Below, piece by piece: positions 37,356 through 45,987 of a stretch of 64,000 nucleotides of DNA. The stretch spans positions 2,356,001 through 2,420,000 of the forward strand of contig OZ241745.1 in NCBI GenBank assembly GCA_965201115.1, written 5' to 3'. Under the pieces are notes generated by a model. That model did not search any database. It was not told where the DNA came from and saw only the letters and a program-made list of their open reading frames with translations. This DNA is from JANQOH01 sp965201115. GTDB lineage: Bacteria; Pseudomonadota; Alphaproteobacteria; UBA7887. The position numbers and the translations under genes were made by a program. The number at the start of each line of letters is the position of its first letter. The first letter of the stretch is position 1.

Positions 37356-38236
37356 CGGTTCAGCTCCCTCATTCGTTCGAGACCGTGCCGCATGGATGCG
37401 GCCGCGAATTCCCGCGCCGGCCGACTCATCCAGCTGTCCGGCACGCGCGCGACGATGTTCTCGATGACGTTTTCATCCAGCCTCTTCAGCCGCTCAAGCG
37501 CGGGCCGGAAGAGGTCCGGATATTTCCCGGCGGCCCACCGCACGAGATTCAGCGGGCTCGGGCCGCGCCGCTCGTTCTCCGACCGGTATATCCCGCCGCG
37601 TCCGCGGTCGATATAGTTCGCTACTCGCCCTTCCGCCAGTAAACGGGTGCGGCGCGCGTCCGCGAGCTCCCGGCCCAGCGACGATGCGTGGTCGAACGAC
37701 GGCGCGACGAATACCGGGCAGCCGCCGGACCTTACCACGCCCCAATTTTCGTGGTGGCGGTCTGTGTTGCCGATGAGCGCGTCGAGAACCGCGTACCGCG
37801 CGATGCGGCATCGCGCCTCGGTCGCGGCCCGTTCGGCGGGGAAAACCTTGTCCATCGCCCGGAATACATTATCGAGCGTATGGCCGGATTGCCCGTACGC
37901 CTTGCCCGGATCGTAGTTCCCGACCGCCGTTTCCAGAATCTGGTTGCCGAGATACAACGACTCGCCGGCGCCAAGAAACGATTCGGTTGTCGAGCCGCGC
38001 GCGCCGTCGTAGAGCGCAAGCTCGACCTTGGCGTGCTCGACGCCAAGCGCGGCGGCGGCTTCCGCGGCGATCTTTTCCGCCCAATGCTCGCCCGTTCCCT
38101 CCCTCGGCAGCTTGAAGAGCCAGCGTTTACCCGTGCCGCCCGGCGCCCGATACCAGAACTTGTTCTTCGTCCCCAGTTCCTCCGGCCCCATACGCCACTC
38201 CGGCTCGACTTCGACGACGGCGTACGGTTCCGGCAT
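37352..38236 (-). CDS. HipA-like serine/threonine kinase
   Basis: A 294-residue kinase of the HipA C-terminal type. The ATP-binding Lys is in KRWLFKLPREG. The catalytic loop is DALIGNTDRHHENWGV, with the Asp and Asn of the active site, and the metal-binding acidic motif is APSFDHASSLG. HipA enzymes phosphorylate translation factors or tRNA synthetases and halt growth. The ATG at 38236 is preferred over an upstream in-frame ATG because the family N terminus begins here. No HipB-type HTH gene precedes it. It is co-translated with the HIRAN protein. Confidence 0.85.
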   Translation of the reverse strand: MPEPYAVVEVEPEWRMGPEELGTKNKFWYRAPGGTGKRWLFKLPREGTGEHWAEKIAAEAAAALGVEHAKVELALYDGARGSTTESFLGAGESLYLGNQILETAVGNYDPGKAYGQSGHTLDNVFRAMDKVFPAERAATEARCRIARYAVLDALIGNTDRHHENWGVVRSGGCPVFVAPSFDHASSLGRELADARRTRLLAEGRVANYIDRGRGGIYRSENERRGPSPLNLVRWAAGKYPDLFRPALERLKRLDENVIENIVARVPDSWMSRPAREFAAASMRHGLERMRELNR

Positions 38237-38332
38237 AACAGGCTTTCTCGCGTGTCGAGCATTCGGCGTCTCGCCGGAGCATACGCCTTGCGCGCGGCAT
38301 CGCGAAACGCGGGCCGCCGCCAAGGGATACGA

Positions 38333-38347
38333 ATCGCGACTCGCGAT
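38333..38347. promoter_or_regulatory. Perfect 15-bp palindrome upstream of the HipA-like gene
   Basis: ATCGCGA and TCGCGAT flank a single central base. It lies about 97 bp upstream of the kinase start, in the gap before recO. A second short palindrome, TTCGCGAA, is at 38361-38368. They could be operator sites for an autoregulated module; no bound regulator is known. Confidence 0.35.
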
Positions 38348-38405
38348 ACCGCGCCGCTCAGTTCGCGAATCGTCCGTACATGGGCCGCGTTTTTCGCTCG
38401 GCGCC

Positions 38406-39131
38406 TTAATTCCCGCGCCGCGCGAGGCGGGCCGCCAGGCGGTCGCGGGCGGGGGGGAGCGGGCCGGCGGCGGCGCCGTGGCGGCTCAGGAAATGGCCGG
38501 TCAACCGGAGGCCGGCGCATACCGCCCCCGCGTCCGCCGCGCCCGCGCCGACGAGAAAACCGGGAAGCGGCAGCAGACGCCGCGCATAAGCCGCGCCCGC
38601 CGCGCGCGACACTGCCCGGCCCGTGCGCGGCGAAACCCAGCGCAAATCGCCGCGCCCGCCCGTCACCGCGCAACGTTCGAGATCGAGCGCGAAGCCGAGC
38701 TCCGCCAACAGGCCGACTTCCCACCGCACATAGACGGCCGGCCAGGCGCCGCCGGACTCCGGCGCCTCCAGCGCGCTCAGCAGCGCGCCGAGCGCGCGGA
38801 ACAGCGCCGGGTGCGGCTCGCGTTCGGGCAGCAGCGCGTCGCAAAGCGCGCAGGCCGCGCTCAGCGCCGCCAGCCGCCCCGCATCGCCGAACAGGGCGGG
38901 CGCGTGGGCGTGAACGGCCTCGCCGGAGAATGTCCCCAACTGCCCGGAAAGCCGCCCGCGCCAGCGGCAGCGCACGCGGTTGCCGGGTTCCCACGCCGAC
39001 CGCCGCCGCCCCGCCCCGCCCGGCGCCAACCCGGCGTGGCGCCCGTGCTCCGCCGTCAGCGCATGAACGACCAGCCCGGACTCCCCGTGCCGCCGCCCCG
39101 ACAGCACGATTGCGTCGTCTCGCCACTCCAT
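38406..39131 (-). CDS. recO: DNA repair protein RecO
   Basis: Mediator of RecA loading in the RecFOR pathway (241 residues). The N-terminal OB fold starts MEWRDDAIVLSGRRHGESG, as in other RecO proteins, with VHALTAEHGRHAGLAPGG following. The C-terminal helical domain contains VRWEVGLLAELGFALDLERC, a family signature; the zinc-site cysteines of some RecO proteins are mostly missing (one Cys in RCAVTGG). It ends 169 bp from the HipA-like gene. Confidence 0.93.
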   Translation of the reverse strand: MEWRDDAIVLSGRRHGESGLVVHALTAEHGRHAGLAPGGAGRRRSAWEPGNRVRCRWRGRLSGQLGTFSGEAVHAHAPALFGDAGRLAALSAACALCDALLPEREPHPALFRALGALLSALEAPESGGAWPAVYVRWEVGLLAELGFALDLERCAVTGGRGDLRWVSPRTGRAVSRAAGAAYARRLLPLPGFLVGAGAADAGAVCAGLRLTGHFLSRHGAAAGPLPPARDRLAARLARRGN

Positions 39132-39191
39132 GGACGCAAGGTTACAGCGGGCCGGCCCGCTTCGGGGGGCCTTGCCCGCGGCCCCGGGGAG

Positions 39192-40652
39192 TCATATGCG
39201 CGCGGACTTGATGCGGTGGCGCTGGGCGGACGACGGGATATCGAGCGATTCGCGGTATTTCGCGATGGTGCGCCGGGCGATGTCGATGCCCGATTCGCGC
39301 AGCAGCGCGGCGAGGCGGCTGTCGGACAGCACGCGCGACGCGGGCTCGGCGTCCACGAGATCGCGAATGCGCTGGCGCACCGCTTTCGCCGAATGGCCGC
39401 CGCCGCCCGCCGTCGCCGGTATCGCCGCCGAAAAAAAATAGCGCAGTTCGAATATCCCGCGCGGAGTCGCTATGTACTTGTCGCGCGCGACGCGCCCGAT
39501 GGTGCTCTCGTGCATCGACACCGCGTCGGCCACTTCGCGCAGGGTGAGCGGCCTGAGATAGCGGACGCCGTGGTCGAGAAACGCTTCCTGGAAGCGGACG
39601 AGCGCGCCGGCGACGCGGAGAATCGTATCCGCCCGGCGCTCGAGCGCGCGCAGCAGCCAGTCGGCGGATTGCCGCCGTTCGCGCAGCCACGCCTTGTCGG
39701 CCGCGCTCCGCGCTCCGCCGCCGAGCGCCGCGCGGTAGCGCCGCGCCGCGAGCGGCCGCGGCAGCGCGTCGGCGTTCAGCGCGACCTCCCAGCCGCCGCC
39801 GGGGCGCGAGCGCACGAATATGTCGGGTTCGATCGCCGGCGCCGGCGCGCCGTCGAAAGCCGCGCCGGGCTTGGGGTTCAGGGCGCGGATCGCCGCGACG
39901 CGCTCAGCCGCGTCGTCTTCGCCGATCCCGCAGCGCGCCGCGAGGCCGGCCAGGTCGCGCCGGGCGAGCAGGTCGAGATTGTCGAGCAGGCGCTCCATCG
40001 GCGCGTCGAGCGCGCCGCGCGCCGCCAGTTGCAGCGCCAGGCACTCGCGCAAGCTGCGCGCGCCGACGCCCGCCGGTTCGCACGCCTGGATACGCGCCAG
40101 CGCGCGCTCGACCCGCTCCGGCGCGCACCCCAGCCGCTCGGCGGCGAGCGCGGCGTCGCCCGCGAAATAGCCCGCGTCGTCGATCCACTCGACCAAATGC
40201 AGGCAGATCGCGCGTTCGACCGGGTCTGCGGCGTCCGCGCCGATCTGCATTTCCAGGCGTCGGCGCAGGGTCTCGGGCGCGGCGAGCGTCGCCTCGATCG
40301 CGTCGAACCCGCCGCCGCCGCCGCGCCCCGAAACGCGCCAGACGGCCCCGCCGTATTCGTCGTCGAAAACCCCGCCGGGTTCGGCGAACGGCTCGTCCTG
40401 AAACGCGAACTCGCCGTCTTCGCCGCCGCCGTCGTCCGCTTCCGGGCCGTCCGAATCGTCCGCGCCTCCGGGCGCCTCGCAGCGGTCTTCCGCCTCCTCA
40501 AGGAGCGGGTTGCTTTCGAGCTCGCGCGCGACATAGGCGCGCAGTTCGAGGTTCGAGAGTTGCAGCAGACCGATGGCCTGGCCCAGCTGCTGCGTTATCC
40601 GCGCCGATTGGCCGAGGCGCTGCCGCAGCCCGAGGCCGGGCGCCGCGGCCAT
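39192..40652 (-). CDS. rpoN: RNA polymerase sigma-54 factor
   Basis: A 486-residue sigma-54. Region I is Gln/Leu-rich (RITQQLGQAIGLLQLSNLEL, ELESNPLLEEAED). Acidic region II follows (GADDSDGPEADDGGGEDGE). The core-binding domain and DNA-binding domain come next, including the HTH (TLREVADAVSMHESTIGRVA). The RpoN box near the C terminus reads ARRTIAKYRESLDIPSSAQR. It lies 5 bp downstream of lptB in the conserved lpt-rpoN order. The usual hpf/ptsN genes do not follow. Confidence 0.97.
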   Translation of the reverse strand: MAAAPGLGLRQRLGQSARITQQLGQAIGLLQLSNLELRAYVARELESNPLLEEAEDRCEAPGGADDSDGPEADDGGGEDGEFAFQDEPFAEPGGVFDDEYGGAVWRVSGRGGGGGFDAIEATLAAPETLRRRLEMQIGADAADPVERAICLHLVEWIDDAGYFAGDAALAAERLGCAPERVERALARIQACEPAGVGARSLRECLALQLAARGALDAPMERLLDNLDLLARRDLAGLAARCGIGEDDAAERVAAIRALNPKPGAAFDGAPAPAIEPDIFVRSRPGGGWEVALNADALPRPLAARRYRAALGGGARSAADKAWLRERRQSADWLLRALERRADTILRVAGALVRFQEAFLDHGVRYLRPLTLREVADAVSMHESTIGRVARDKYIATPRGIFELRYFFSAAIPATAGGGGHSAKAVRQRIRDLVDAEPASRVLSDSRLAALLRESGIDIARRTIAKYRESLDIPSSAQRHRIKSARI

Positions 40653-40657
40653 GGCCG

Positions 40658-41427
<770 letters not shown>

Positions 41428-41431
<4 letters not shown>

Positions 41432-41997
41432 TCGCCGGAATCCTCCGCTTCGCCGGCGCCGTCCGCGTCGGCGGTTTCGCCGCCGCCGGGGGCGAGGATC
41501 GCCGTCACGCGCCCGCCGGCCGCTTCCGCGGCGGTCAGGCGGCTGACGCCGGTGGCGAGGTCCATGTCGAGGCGGTCGCCGCGCGCCACGCTTTCGCCCT
41601 GGGTCAGCACCACCGCGCCGGTCAGCACGACCGCGCCGTTTTCCACGTCATAGACGCCTTCCGTTCCGGTCGCGACCTCGTCGGGCGTGACGAACCGCAC
41701 ATTGCCGTCGGCTTCGATCAGGCGCACCTCCCCCGCCGTTCCGCCGTCCGCGCCGTCTTCCTCCGCGCTGCGTTCGTAGAGGTGCGCGGTCAGCACGTCG
41801 GCGAACAGGCGGTAGCGGCCCTGGATGGCGTCGGCGTCGCCGCGGGCGACCGCGACGCGCTCCTCTTCCTTCCACTCCATGCTGTCGGCGGTGATCTCGA
41901 TGGGGGCATCCGAATCGGCTTCGAACTGCGCGGCGGCGCCGTTGCCGGCCGCCCACGCCGCGGCCGCCAGCGCCGCTCCGATCGCCAGGTTTCTCAT
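41428..41997 (-). CDS. lptA: LPS transport periplasmic protein LptA
   Basis: A 189-residue periplasmic bridge protein for LPS. A signal peptide (LAIGAALAAAAWAAGNGAAA) is followed by an OstA-like beta-jellyroll: PIEITADSMEWKEEERVAVA, VRLIEADGNVRFVTPDEVAT, VLTGAVVLTQGESVARGDRL. The acidic tail (ADADGAGEAEDSGE) is unusual. Start at 41997, overlapping the lptC stop. Length matches the family. Confidence 0.94.
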
Positions 41998-42656
41998 CGC
42001 TCCGCTCCTTCCGCCGCGTCCGGCTCCAGTATCAGCGTCGGGCGCCCGCCGCAGCGCAGCACGCCGCCCTCCGATTCCCAGGAGCAGCCCGTGGCGTCGA
42101 TGCGCCCCCAGGGGCCGCTTCCGGCGACGGGGTCGTCGGTGACGGCCGAGCCCGCGCGCAGGTCGATGCGCGCCGAGTCGGTGTACAACTCCATGCCCGA
42201 TTCCGTGTGTACGGAAACCTCGCCCGACAATTCCAGGATTTCGCCGCCGCGGTCGAGCACGCCCTCGAGCGCCGCCACGGCGACCCAGCCTTCGCCGGTC
42301 GCCTCGATCCGCGCCACGGGCCGGTTCAGGAATATACGGTTTTCGTCGTCGGAATCGTGCCACGCCGAGACCGCGTCCACCGTGTAGGGGCGCTCCGACG
42401 AATCGACGCTCTCGAACCGCGGCTGCGCGGCGCGGTTGCGGCCCGCGTCCGCGAGCTCCGCGTCGAGCGTCTCCATGTCGAACAGCTCCTGCCCGCCGCG
42501 CAGCACCGGCCATGCGACCAGCGCCGCCAGCAGGCCGAACGCGGCGATCGGAAACAGCGCGCGCATCAGGCCGACGCGCCAGCGCCAGCGCGCCTCGGCG
42601 CGCAGCGCCGCCGGTATGTCGCCGCCGCGGCGCGGGCCGGCGGAGCGCGCGTTCAT
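41994..42656 (-). CDS. lptC: LPS export protein LptC
   Basis: A 220-residue bitopic membrane protein that links LptBFG to LptA. One N-terminal helix (LMRALFPIAAFGLLAALVAW) is followed by the periplasmic jellyroll domain (PYTVDAVSAW, RIFLNRPVARIEA, GEILELSGEVSVHT). The ATG at 42656 overlaps the kdsD stop and is better placed than the ATG ten codons upstream. Sequence conservation of LptC is low, so topology and position carry much of the call. Confidence 0.92.
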   Translation of the reverse strand: MNARSAGPRRGGDIPAALRAEARWRWRVGLMRALFPIAAFGLLAALVAWPVLRGGQELFDMETLDAELADAGRNRAAQPRFESVDSSERPYTVDAVSAWHDSDDENRIFLNRPVARIEATGEGWVAVAALEGVLDRGGEILELSGEVSVHTESGMELYTDSARIDLRAGSAVTDDPVAGSGPWGRIDATGCSWESEGGVLRCGGRPTLILEPDAAEGAER

Positions 42657-43663
42657 TCGCCCCGGCTCAGCCCCGCGCGGAGGCAATCGTGCGAATGCAG
42701 AATGCCCGCCGGCTTGCCGCCGCGCACCGCGAACAGCGCCGTGATCTTGCGCGCGCTCATCTCGAACAGCGCTTCCGACGCCAGGCGCTCGGGCGCGATG
42801 GTTACGGGGTTCGGCGTCATCGTCTCGGCGACGGCGCGCGACAGCAGATCGGGCGCCATGTGGCGGCGCAGATCGCCGTCGGTAACGATCCCCGCCAGCC
42901 GGCCGCTTTCGTCCACCGCGCCGACGCAGCCGAAACTCTTGGCCGTCATCTCCACCACCGCGTCGCCCATGCGCGCGCCGAGGCCGATAAGCGGCATCGC
43001 GCCGCCTTCGTGCATCAGGTCCGCCACCGTGGCCAGCCGCGCCGCCAGGCTGCCGCCGGGGTGCAGGCGGCGGAACGCCGAGCCCGTAAAGCCCGCGCGC
43101 TCCATCAGCGCGACCGCCAGCGCGTCGCCCAGCGCCAGCGCCATCGTTGTCGAGGTGGTGGGCGCGAGGCCGTTGGGGCAGGCCTCGGGCGCGTCGATCA
43201 GCGTCAGCGCCACGTCGGCGCGGCGCGCCAGCGTGCTGTCCGCCCGCCCGGCAATGGCGACGAGCGGAATGCCGCGGCGGCCCGCGTGATCGACGATGTC
43301 GTTCAGCTCCGCCGTCTCGCCCGAGTTCGACAGCGCCAGCACGGCGTCGCCGGGCACGATGGCGCCGAGATCGCCGTGGCTCGCCTCCGCCGGGTGGACA
43401 TAGCCCGCCGGCGCGCCGGTGGAAGCCAGCGTGGCGGCGATCTTGCGCCCCACATGCCCCGATTTGCCCATGCCGGTAACCATTATCCGCCCGCGCGCCG
43501 CCGCCAGCGCGTCGACGGCGGCGGCGAAACGCCCGTCGAGCGCGCGCGCCAACCCGCGCAGCGCCTCGGCTTCGATCTCGATAACGCGGCGCCCGGCGGA
43601 GACCGCCCCGGCCGAGCCGGGCCGGTCGTCCGCCGGGACCCGGCGCGGTAATGCGCTGTTCAC
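42653..43663 (-). CDS. kdsD: D-arabinose-5-phosphate isomerase (KpsF/GutQ family)
   Basis: Converts ribulose-5-phosphate to arabinose-5-phosphate, the precursor of Kdo for LPS. The 336-residue product has a SIS domain (RIMVTGMGKSGHVGRKIAAT, ASHGDLGAIVPGDAVLALSN, NSGETAEL) and two CBS domains (GGAMPLIGLGARM, MTPNPVTIAPERLASEALFE). The GTG at 43663 is chosen because it gives the family length; the ATG-less frame extends further upstream through rnd. The neighbours lptC, lptA and lptB fit the pathway. Confidence 0.95.
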   Translation of the reverse strand: MNSALPRRVPADDRPGSAGAVSAGRRVIEIEAEALRGLARALDGRFAAAVDALAAARGRIMVTGMGKSGHVGRKIAATLASTGAPAGYVHPAEASHGDLGAIVPGDAVLALSNSGETAELNDIVDHAGRRGIPLVAIAGRADSTLARRADVALTLIDAPEACPNGLAPTTSTTMALALGDALAVALMERAGFTGSAFRRLHPGGSLAARLATVADLMHEGGAMPLIGLGARMGDAVVEMTAKSFGCVGAVDESGRLAGIVTDGDLRRHMAPDLLSRAVAETMTPNPVTIAPERLASEALFEMSARKITALFAVRGGKPAGILHSHDCLRAGLSRGE

Positions 43664-43749
43664 TTGTCGTGCGGCCCCGATCCCGCTCTTCCCGCGGCCC
43701 CGATTATGGCCCCGCGCGGGCCGGAAGGCAACGCTGTGCGTCCGCCCGC

Positions 43750-44361
43750 TCAGTGCGCGAAAATATCCTCGTCGGCCCAGCCGGCCAGGTCGAGCGCCGC
43801 CCGCGCGGGTACGAACGAAAAGCACGCCTCCGCGAGCGCCGTCCGGCCCTCGCGCGCGAGCATGGCGTCGAGCCGCTCGCGCAGCCGATGCAGATACAGC
43901 ACGTCCGCCGCCGCGTAGGCCTGCTGCGCCTCCGTGAGTTCGGGCGCCGCCCAGTCCGAGCGTTGCTGCTCCTTCGACAGCGTCACCCCCAACAGCTCGC
44001 GCGCGAGGTCTTCCAGCCCGTGGCGATCGGTATAGGTGCGCGCCAGCCGCGACGCGATCTTCGTGCAATAGACCGGGCGGCACACGATGCCGAAGGCGTG
44101 CTCCAGCGCGGCGACGTCGAACCGCGCGAAGTGGAATATCTTGGCGCGCGAGGAGTCGGCGAGCAGGCGGCGCAGATTCGGCGCCGCGTAATCGGGCTCG
44201 GGGAAATGCACGAGATGGGCGCCGCCGCCGCCGTCCGAAAGCTGCACGACGCAAAGCCGGTCGCGCGCATGGCGCAGCCCCCGCGTTTCGGTATCGACCG
44301 CGATGTCGCCCGCGAAACGGACGTCCGCCGGAAGATCCCCCCGATGCAGGCGGACAGTCAC
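43750..44361 (-). CDS. rnd: Ribonuclease D (short, exonuclease domain only)
   Basis: A 203-residue DEDD-type 3'-5' exonuclease acting in tRNA 3' maturation. DEDD motifs: AVDTETRGL (motif I), IFHFARFDVAALEHAFG (motif II), and QQAYAAADVLYLHRL (motif III). The HRDC domains of E. coli RNase D are absent, as is normal for the short alphaproteobacterial form. The GTG at 44361 starts at the family N terminus VTVRLHRGDLPAD. The frame is open further upstream through 24-bp tRNA-derived repeats, which would add 32 residues of GAxPxLxL repeats; I consider that extension untranslated. Confidence 0.92.
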   Translation of the reverse strand: MTVRLHRGDLPADVRFAGDIAVDTETRGLRHARDRLCVVQLSDGGGGAHLVHFPEPDYAAPNLRRLLADSSRAKIFHFARFDVAALEHAFGIVCRPVYCTKIASRLARTYTDRHGLEDLARELLGVTLSKEQQRSDWAAPELTEAQQAYAAADVLYLHRLRERLDAMLAREGRTALAEACFSFVPARAALDLAGWADEDIFAH

Positions 44362-44377
44362 GCCGCCGCGCGCCCCC

Positions 44378-44473
44378 GCGCCCAAGAGAAGGTCCGGTTT
44401 GGCGCCCCGGAGAAGATACGGTTCGGCGCCCAAGCGAAGATTCGGGTTGGCGCCCAAGAGAAGATACGGTTTG
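44378..44473 (-). repeat. Four 24-bp tandem copies of the 3' end of the adjacent tRNA-Leu
   Basis: Units lie at 44378-44401, 44402-44425, 44426-44449 and 44450-44473. Each resembles the last 24 transcribed bases of the tRNA (44474-44497): a TTCGAATCTTCTCCTGGGC-like T-arm and 3' acceptor segment. Divergence among units is a few bases each. They run directly from the tRNA 3' end towards rnd, and because 24 is divisible by three they keep the upstream rnd frame open. Confidence 0.9.
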
Positions 44474-44558
44474 GTGCCCAGGAGAAGATTCGAACTTCCA
44501 CGACCTTGCGGTCACTGGCGCCTGAAGCCAGCGCGTCTGCCAATTCCGCCACCTGGGC
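44472..44558 (-). tRNA. tRNA-Leu, anticodon CAG
   Basis: An 87-nt class II tRNA read on the minus strand. It starts GCCCAGGTGGCGGAATTGGC, has the D-loop GG, an anticodon stem CTGGC/GCCAG with loop TTCAGGC (anticodon CAG), and a long variable arm (TGACCGCAAGGTCG). The T arm is GTTCGAATC and the acceptor closes with CTGGGC, discriminator A and an encoded CCA. Leu identity follows from the long variable arm, the CAG anticodon and the A73 discriminator. Confidence 0.96.
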
Positions 44559-44688
44559 CCCCCGCGAGTCTCGCGCCCGCCACGGCGGGCGCACGCGAAT
44601 ATGCGCCCGCCCGCGCGCCGTGTCAACATGGCGCTCTTTCCCGGAACCGCCCGCGCCGCCCCTTGCTCGCCGGCGCCCTATCGTCGAG

Positions 44689-44735
44689 ACGTGCGGGCGG
44701 GGACGCCCGCGGTCCCGGGCCCCGCCTTGCGGCGG
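44689..44735 (+). repeat. Dispersed GC-rich palindromic repeat, copy 3
   Basis: Forward copy between tRNA-Leu and COQ9, starting ACGTGCGGGCGG and carrying GGTCCCGGGCCCCGCC. The terminal stem is altered (TTGC instead of TTCG at the tip), so it is more diverged than copies 2 and 6. Confidence 0.75.
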
Positions 44736-44754
44736 AGGTTGCGCGGCGCGCCCG

Positions 44755-45387
44755 CTACGCCCGGCGCGCGCCCGCGGCGCGGAGGCCGCGGCGCGCCGCG
44801 GCGTCGAAAAAGCCGCACGCCCGGTCGAGCGGCGCCCGCGCGCGCCGGAGGCGCATGACCCCGGCGATGCGGCGCTCGACAAACGCCCGCGTTTCCGCGC
44901 CGTCCTCGCTCGCGTCGCCGAGCCAGCAGAGCAGCGATGCGCCGTAAACGGCGGCGAGCGTCGCGCGCTTCGTGTAGTAGTCGAACCCCGTGGCGGAATC
45001 GCCCGCGAGGCGCCAGATCGCATCGACCGTGCGCAGCCGCGCGCGCCAGGCGCAACGCGCGGCGTCGGCCGCCGCCAACCGCCGCGCCGCCGCGCGCCGC
45101 GGCGCCATGACGGCGAGGCGCGCGAACGTCAGCGCGGCGATTCTCTCTCGCACCGGAAGCGCGCCGAGCGCTTCGCCCTCGGCGCGCTCTGCCGCCAGGC
45201 GGTCGAACAACTCATGTACCGCGTCGAGCGCCTCGCCGCGCCCGCGCGGAAAACACGCGAGCGCCAGCGCCCGGTCGTGGCCGCAATCTTCCGCCGCGCG
45301 CTCGAAACAGCGCCATGTCCAGCCTTCGGCGCCCGCGCGCGCCAGCGCCGCGCGCAGGATGGAGTCGCGTTCCGGCGGCGGCGTCAT
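44755..45387 (-). CDS. COQ9-family ubiquinone biosynthesis protein
   Basis: A 210-residue TetR-like-fold protein; COQ9 binds lipid and presents ubiquinone intermediates to hydroxylases. The family C-terminal signature is clear: FDYYTKRATLAAVYGASLLC, then WLGDASEDGAETRAFVERRI. N-terminal helices carry RDSILRAALARAGAEGW. Start at 45387, overlapping the def stop by 4 bp (ATGA). The C terminus is Arg/Ala-rich. COQ9 is found in mitochondria and alphaproteobacteria, which supports the taxonomic reading. Confidence 0.9.
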   Translation of the reverse strand: MTPPPERDSILRAALARAGAEGWTWRCFERAAEDCGHDRALALACFPRGRGEALDAVHELFDRLAAERAEGEALGALPVRERIAALTFARLAVMAPRRAAARRLAAADAARCAWRARLRTVDAIWRLAGDSATGFDYYTKRATLAAVYGASLLCWLGDASEDGAETRAFVERRIAGVMRLRRARAPLDRACGFFDAAARRGLRAAGARRA

Positions 45388-45929
45388 TCCGCGCCGGGCG
45401 CGCCGCGCCAGCGCGGGTTGCGCCCGATTTCCGACACGAAATGGAGGCTCGAGATGTCCGCCATGCGCATGGGATAGAGGATGCCGTCGAGATGGTCGCA
45501 TTCGTGCTGCACGACCCGCGCGTGGAACCCGGTCGCCTCGCGCTCGATCGTCTCGCCCTCCGGCCCCAGCGCGCGGTAGCGGACGCGCGCCGGGCGCCGC
45601 ACCGCGCCGCGCAGGCCCGGCACCGAGAGGCAGCCTTCCCAGTCGGTTTCCTTTTCCGCGCCCAGCGTCTCGATCTCCGGGTCGATCAGCGCGGCAATCC
45701 CGGCCGCGGCGGCGTCCTCGCCGCCGCGCTCCGCCGGCGCCTCGAAGATAACGACCCGCAACGGCGCGTGAACCTGCGGCGCCGCGAGGCCCGCGCCGCC
45801 GATATCCGCCAGCGTGTCCTTCATGTCGGCGATCAGGCGCCGGATCTCCGGGCGGCGCGGATCCCCCACCGGCTCCGCGCGCCGCTGCAGGACGGGATGC
45901 CCCATGCGGGCGATCTTGAGTATGGCCAC
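45384..45929 (-). CDS. def: Peptide deformylase
   Basis: Removes the formyl group from nascent proteins (181 residues). All three motifs are present: GGAGLAAPQV (usual G-x-G-L-A-A-P-Q), WEGCLSVPG with the metal Cys, and VVQHECDHLDGIL with the metal His pair and catalytic Glu. An insertion with AERGGEDAAAAGIAAL lies between motifs 1 and 2. It overlaps COQ9 downstream. No fmt gene follows, unlike many genomes. Confidence 0.97.
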   Translation of the reverse strand: MAILKIARMGHPVLQRRAEPVGDPRRPEIRRLIADMKDTLADIGGAGLAAPQVHAPLRVVIFEAPAERGGEDAAAAGIAALIDPEIETLGAEKETDWEGCLSVPGLRGAVRRPARVRYRALGPEGETIEREATGFHARVVQHECDHLDGILYPMRMADISSLHFVSEIGRNPRWRGAPGAE

Positions 45930-45987
45930 GGCCCGCTCCCCTATGCGCGCCCGCGCCGCGGAGCCGCCGGCGCTCCCGGAAACGCGC

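Noticed and set aside
44362..44457. A 32-residue repeat extension at the N terminus of RNase D
   Set aside because: The frame is open only because it crosses 24-bp tRNA-derived repeats. The family N terminus begins at GTG 44361.
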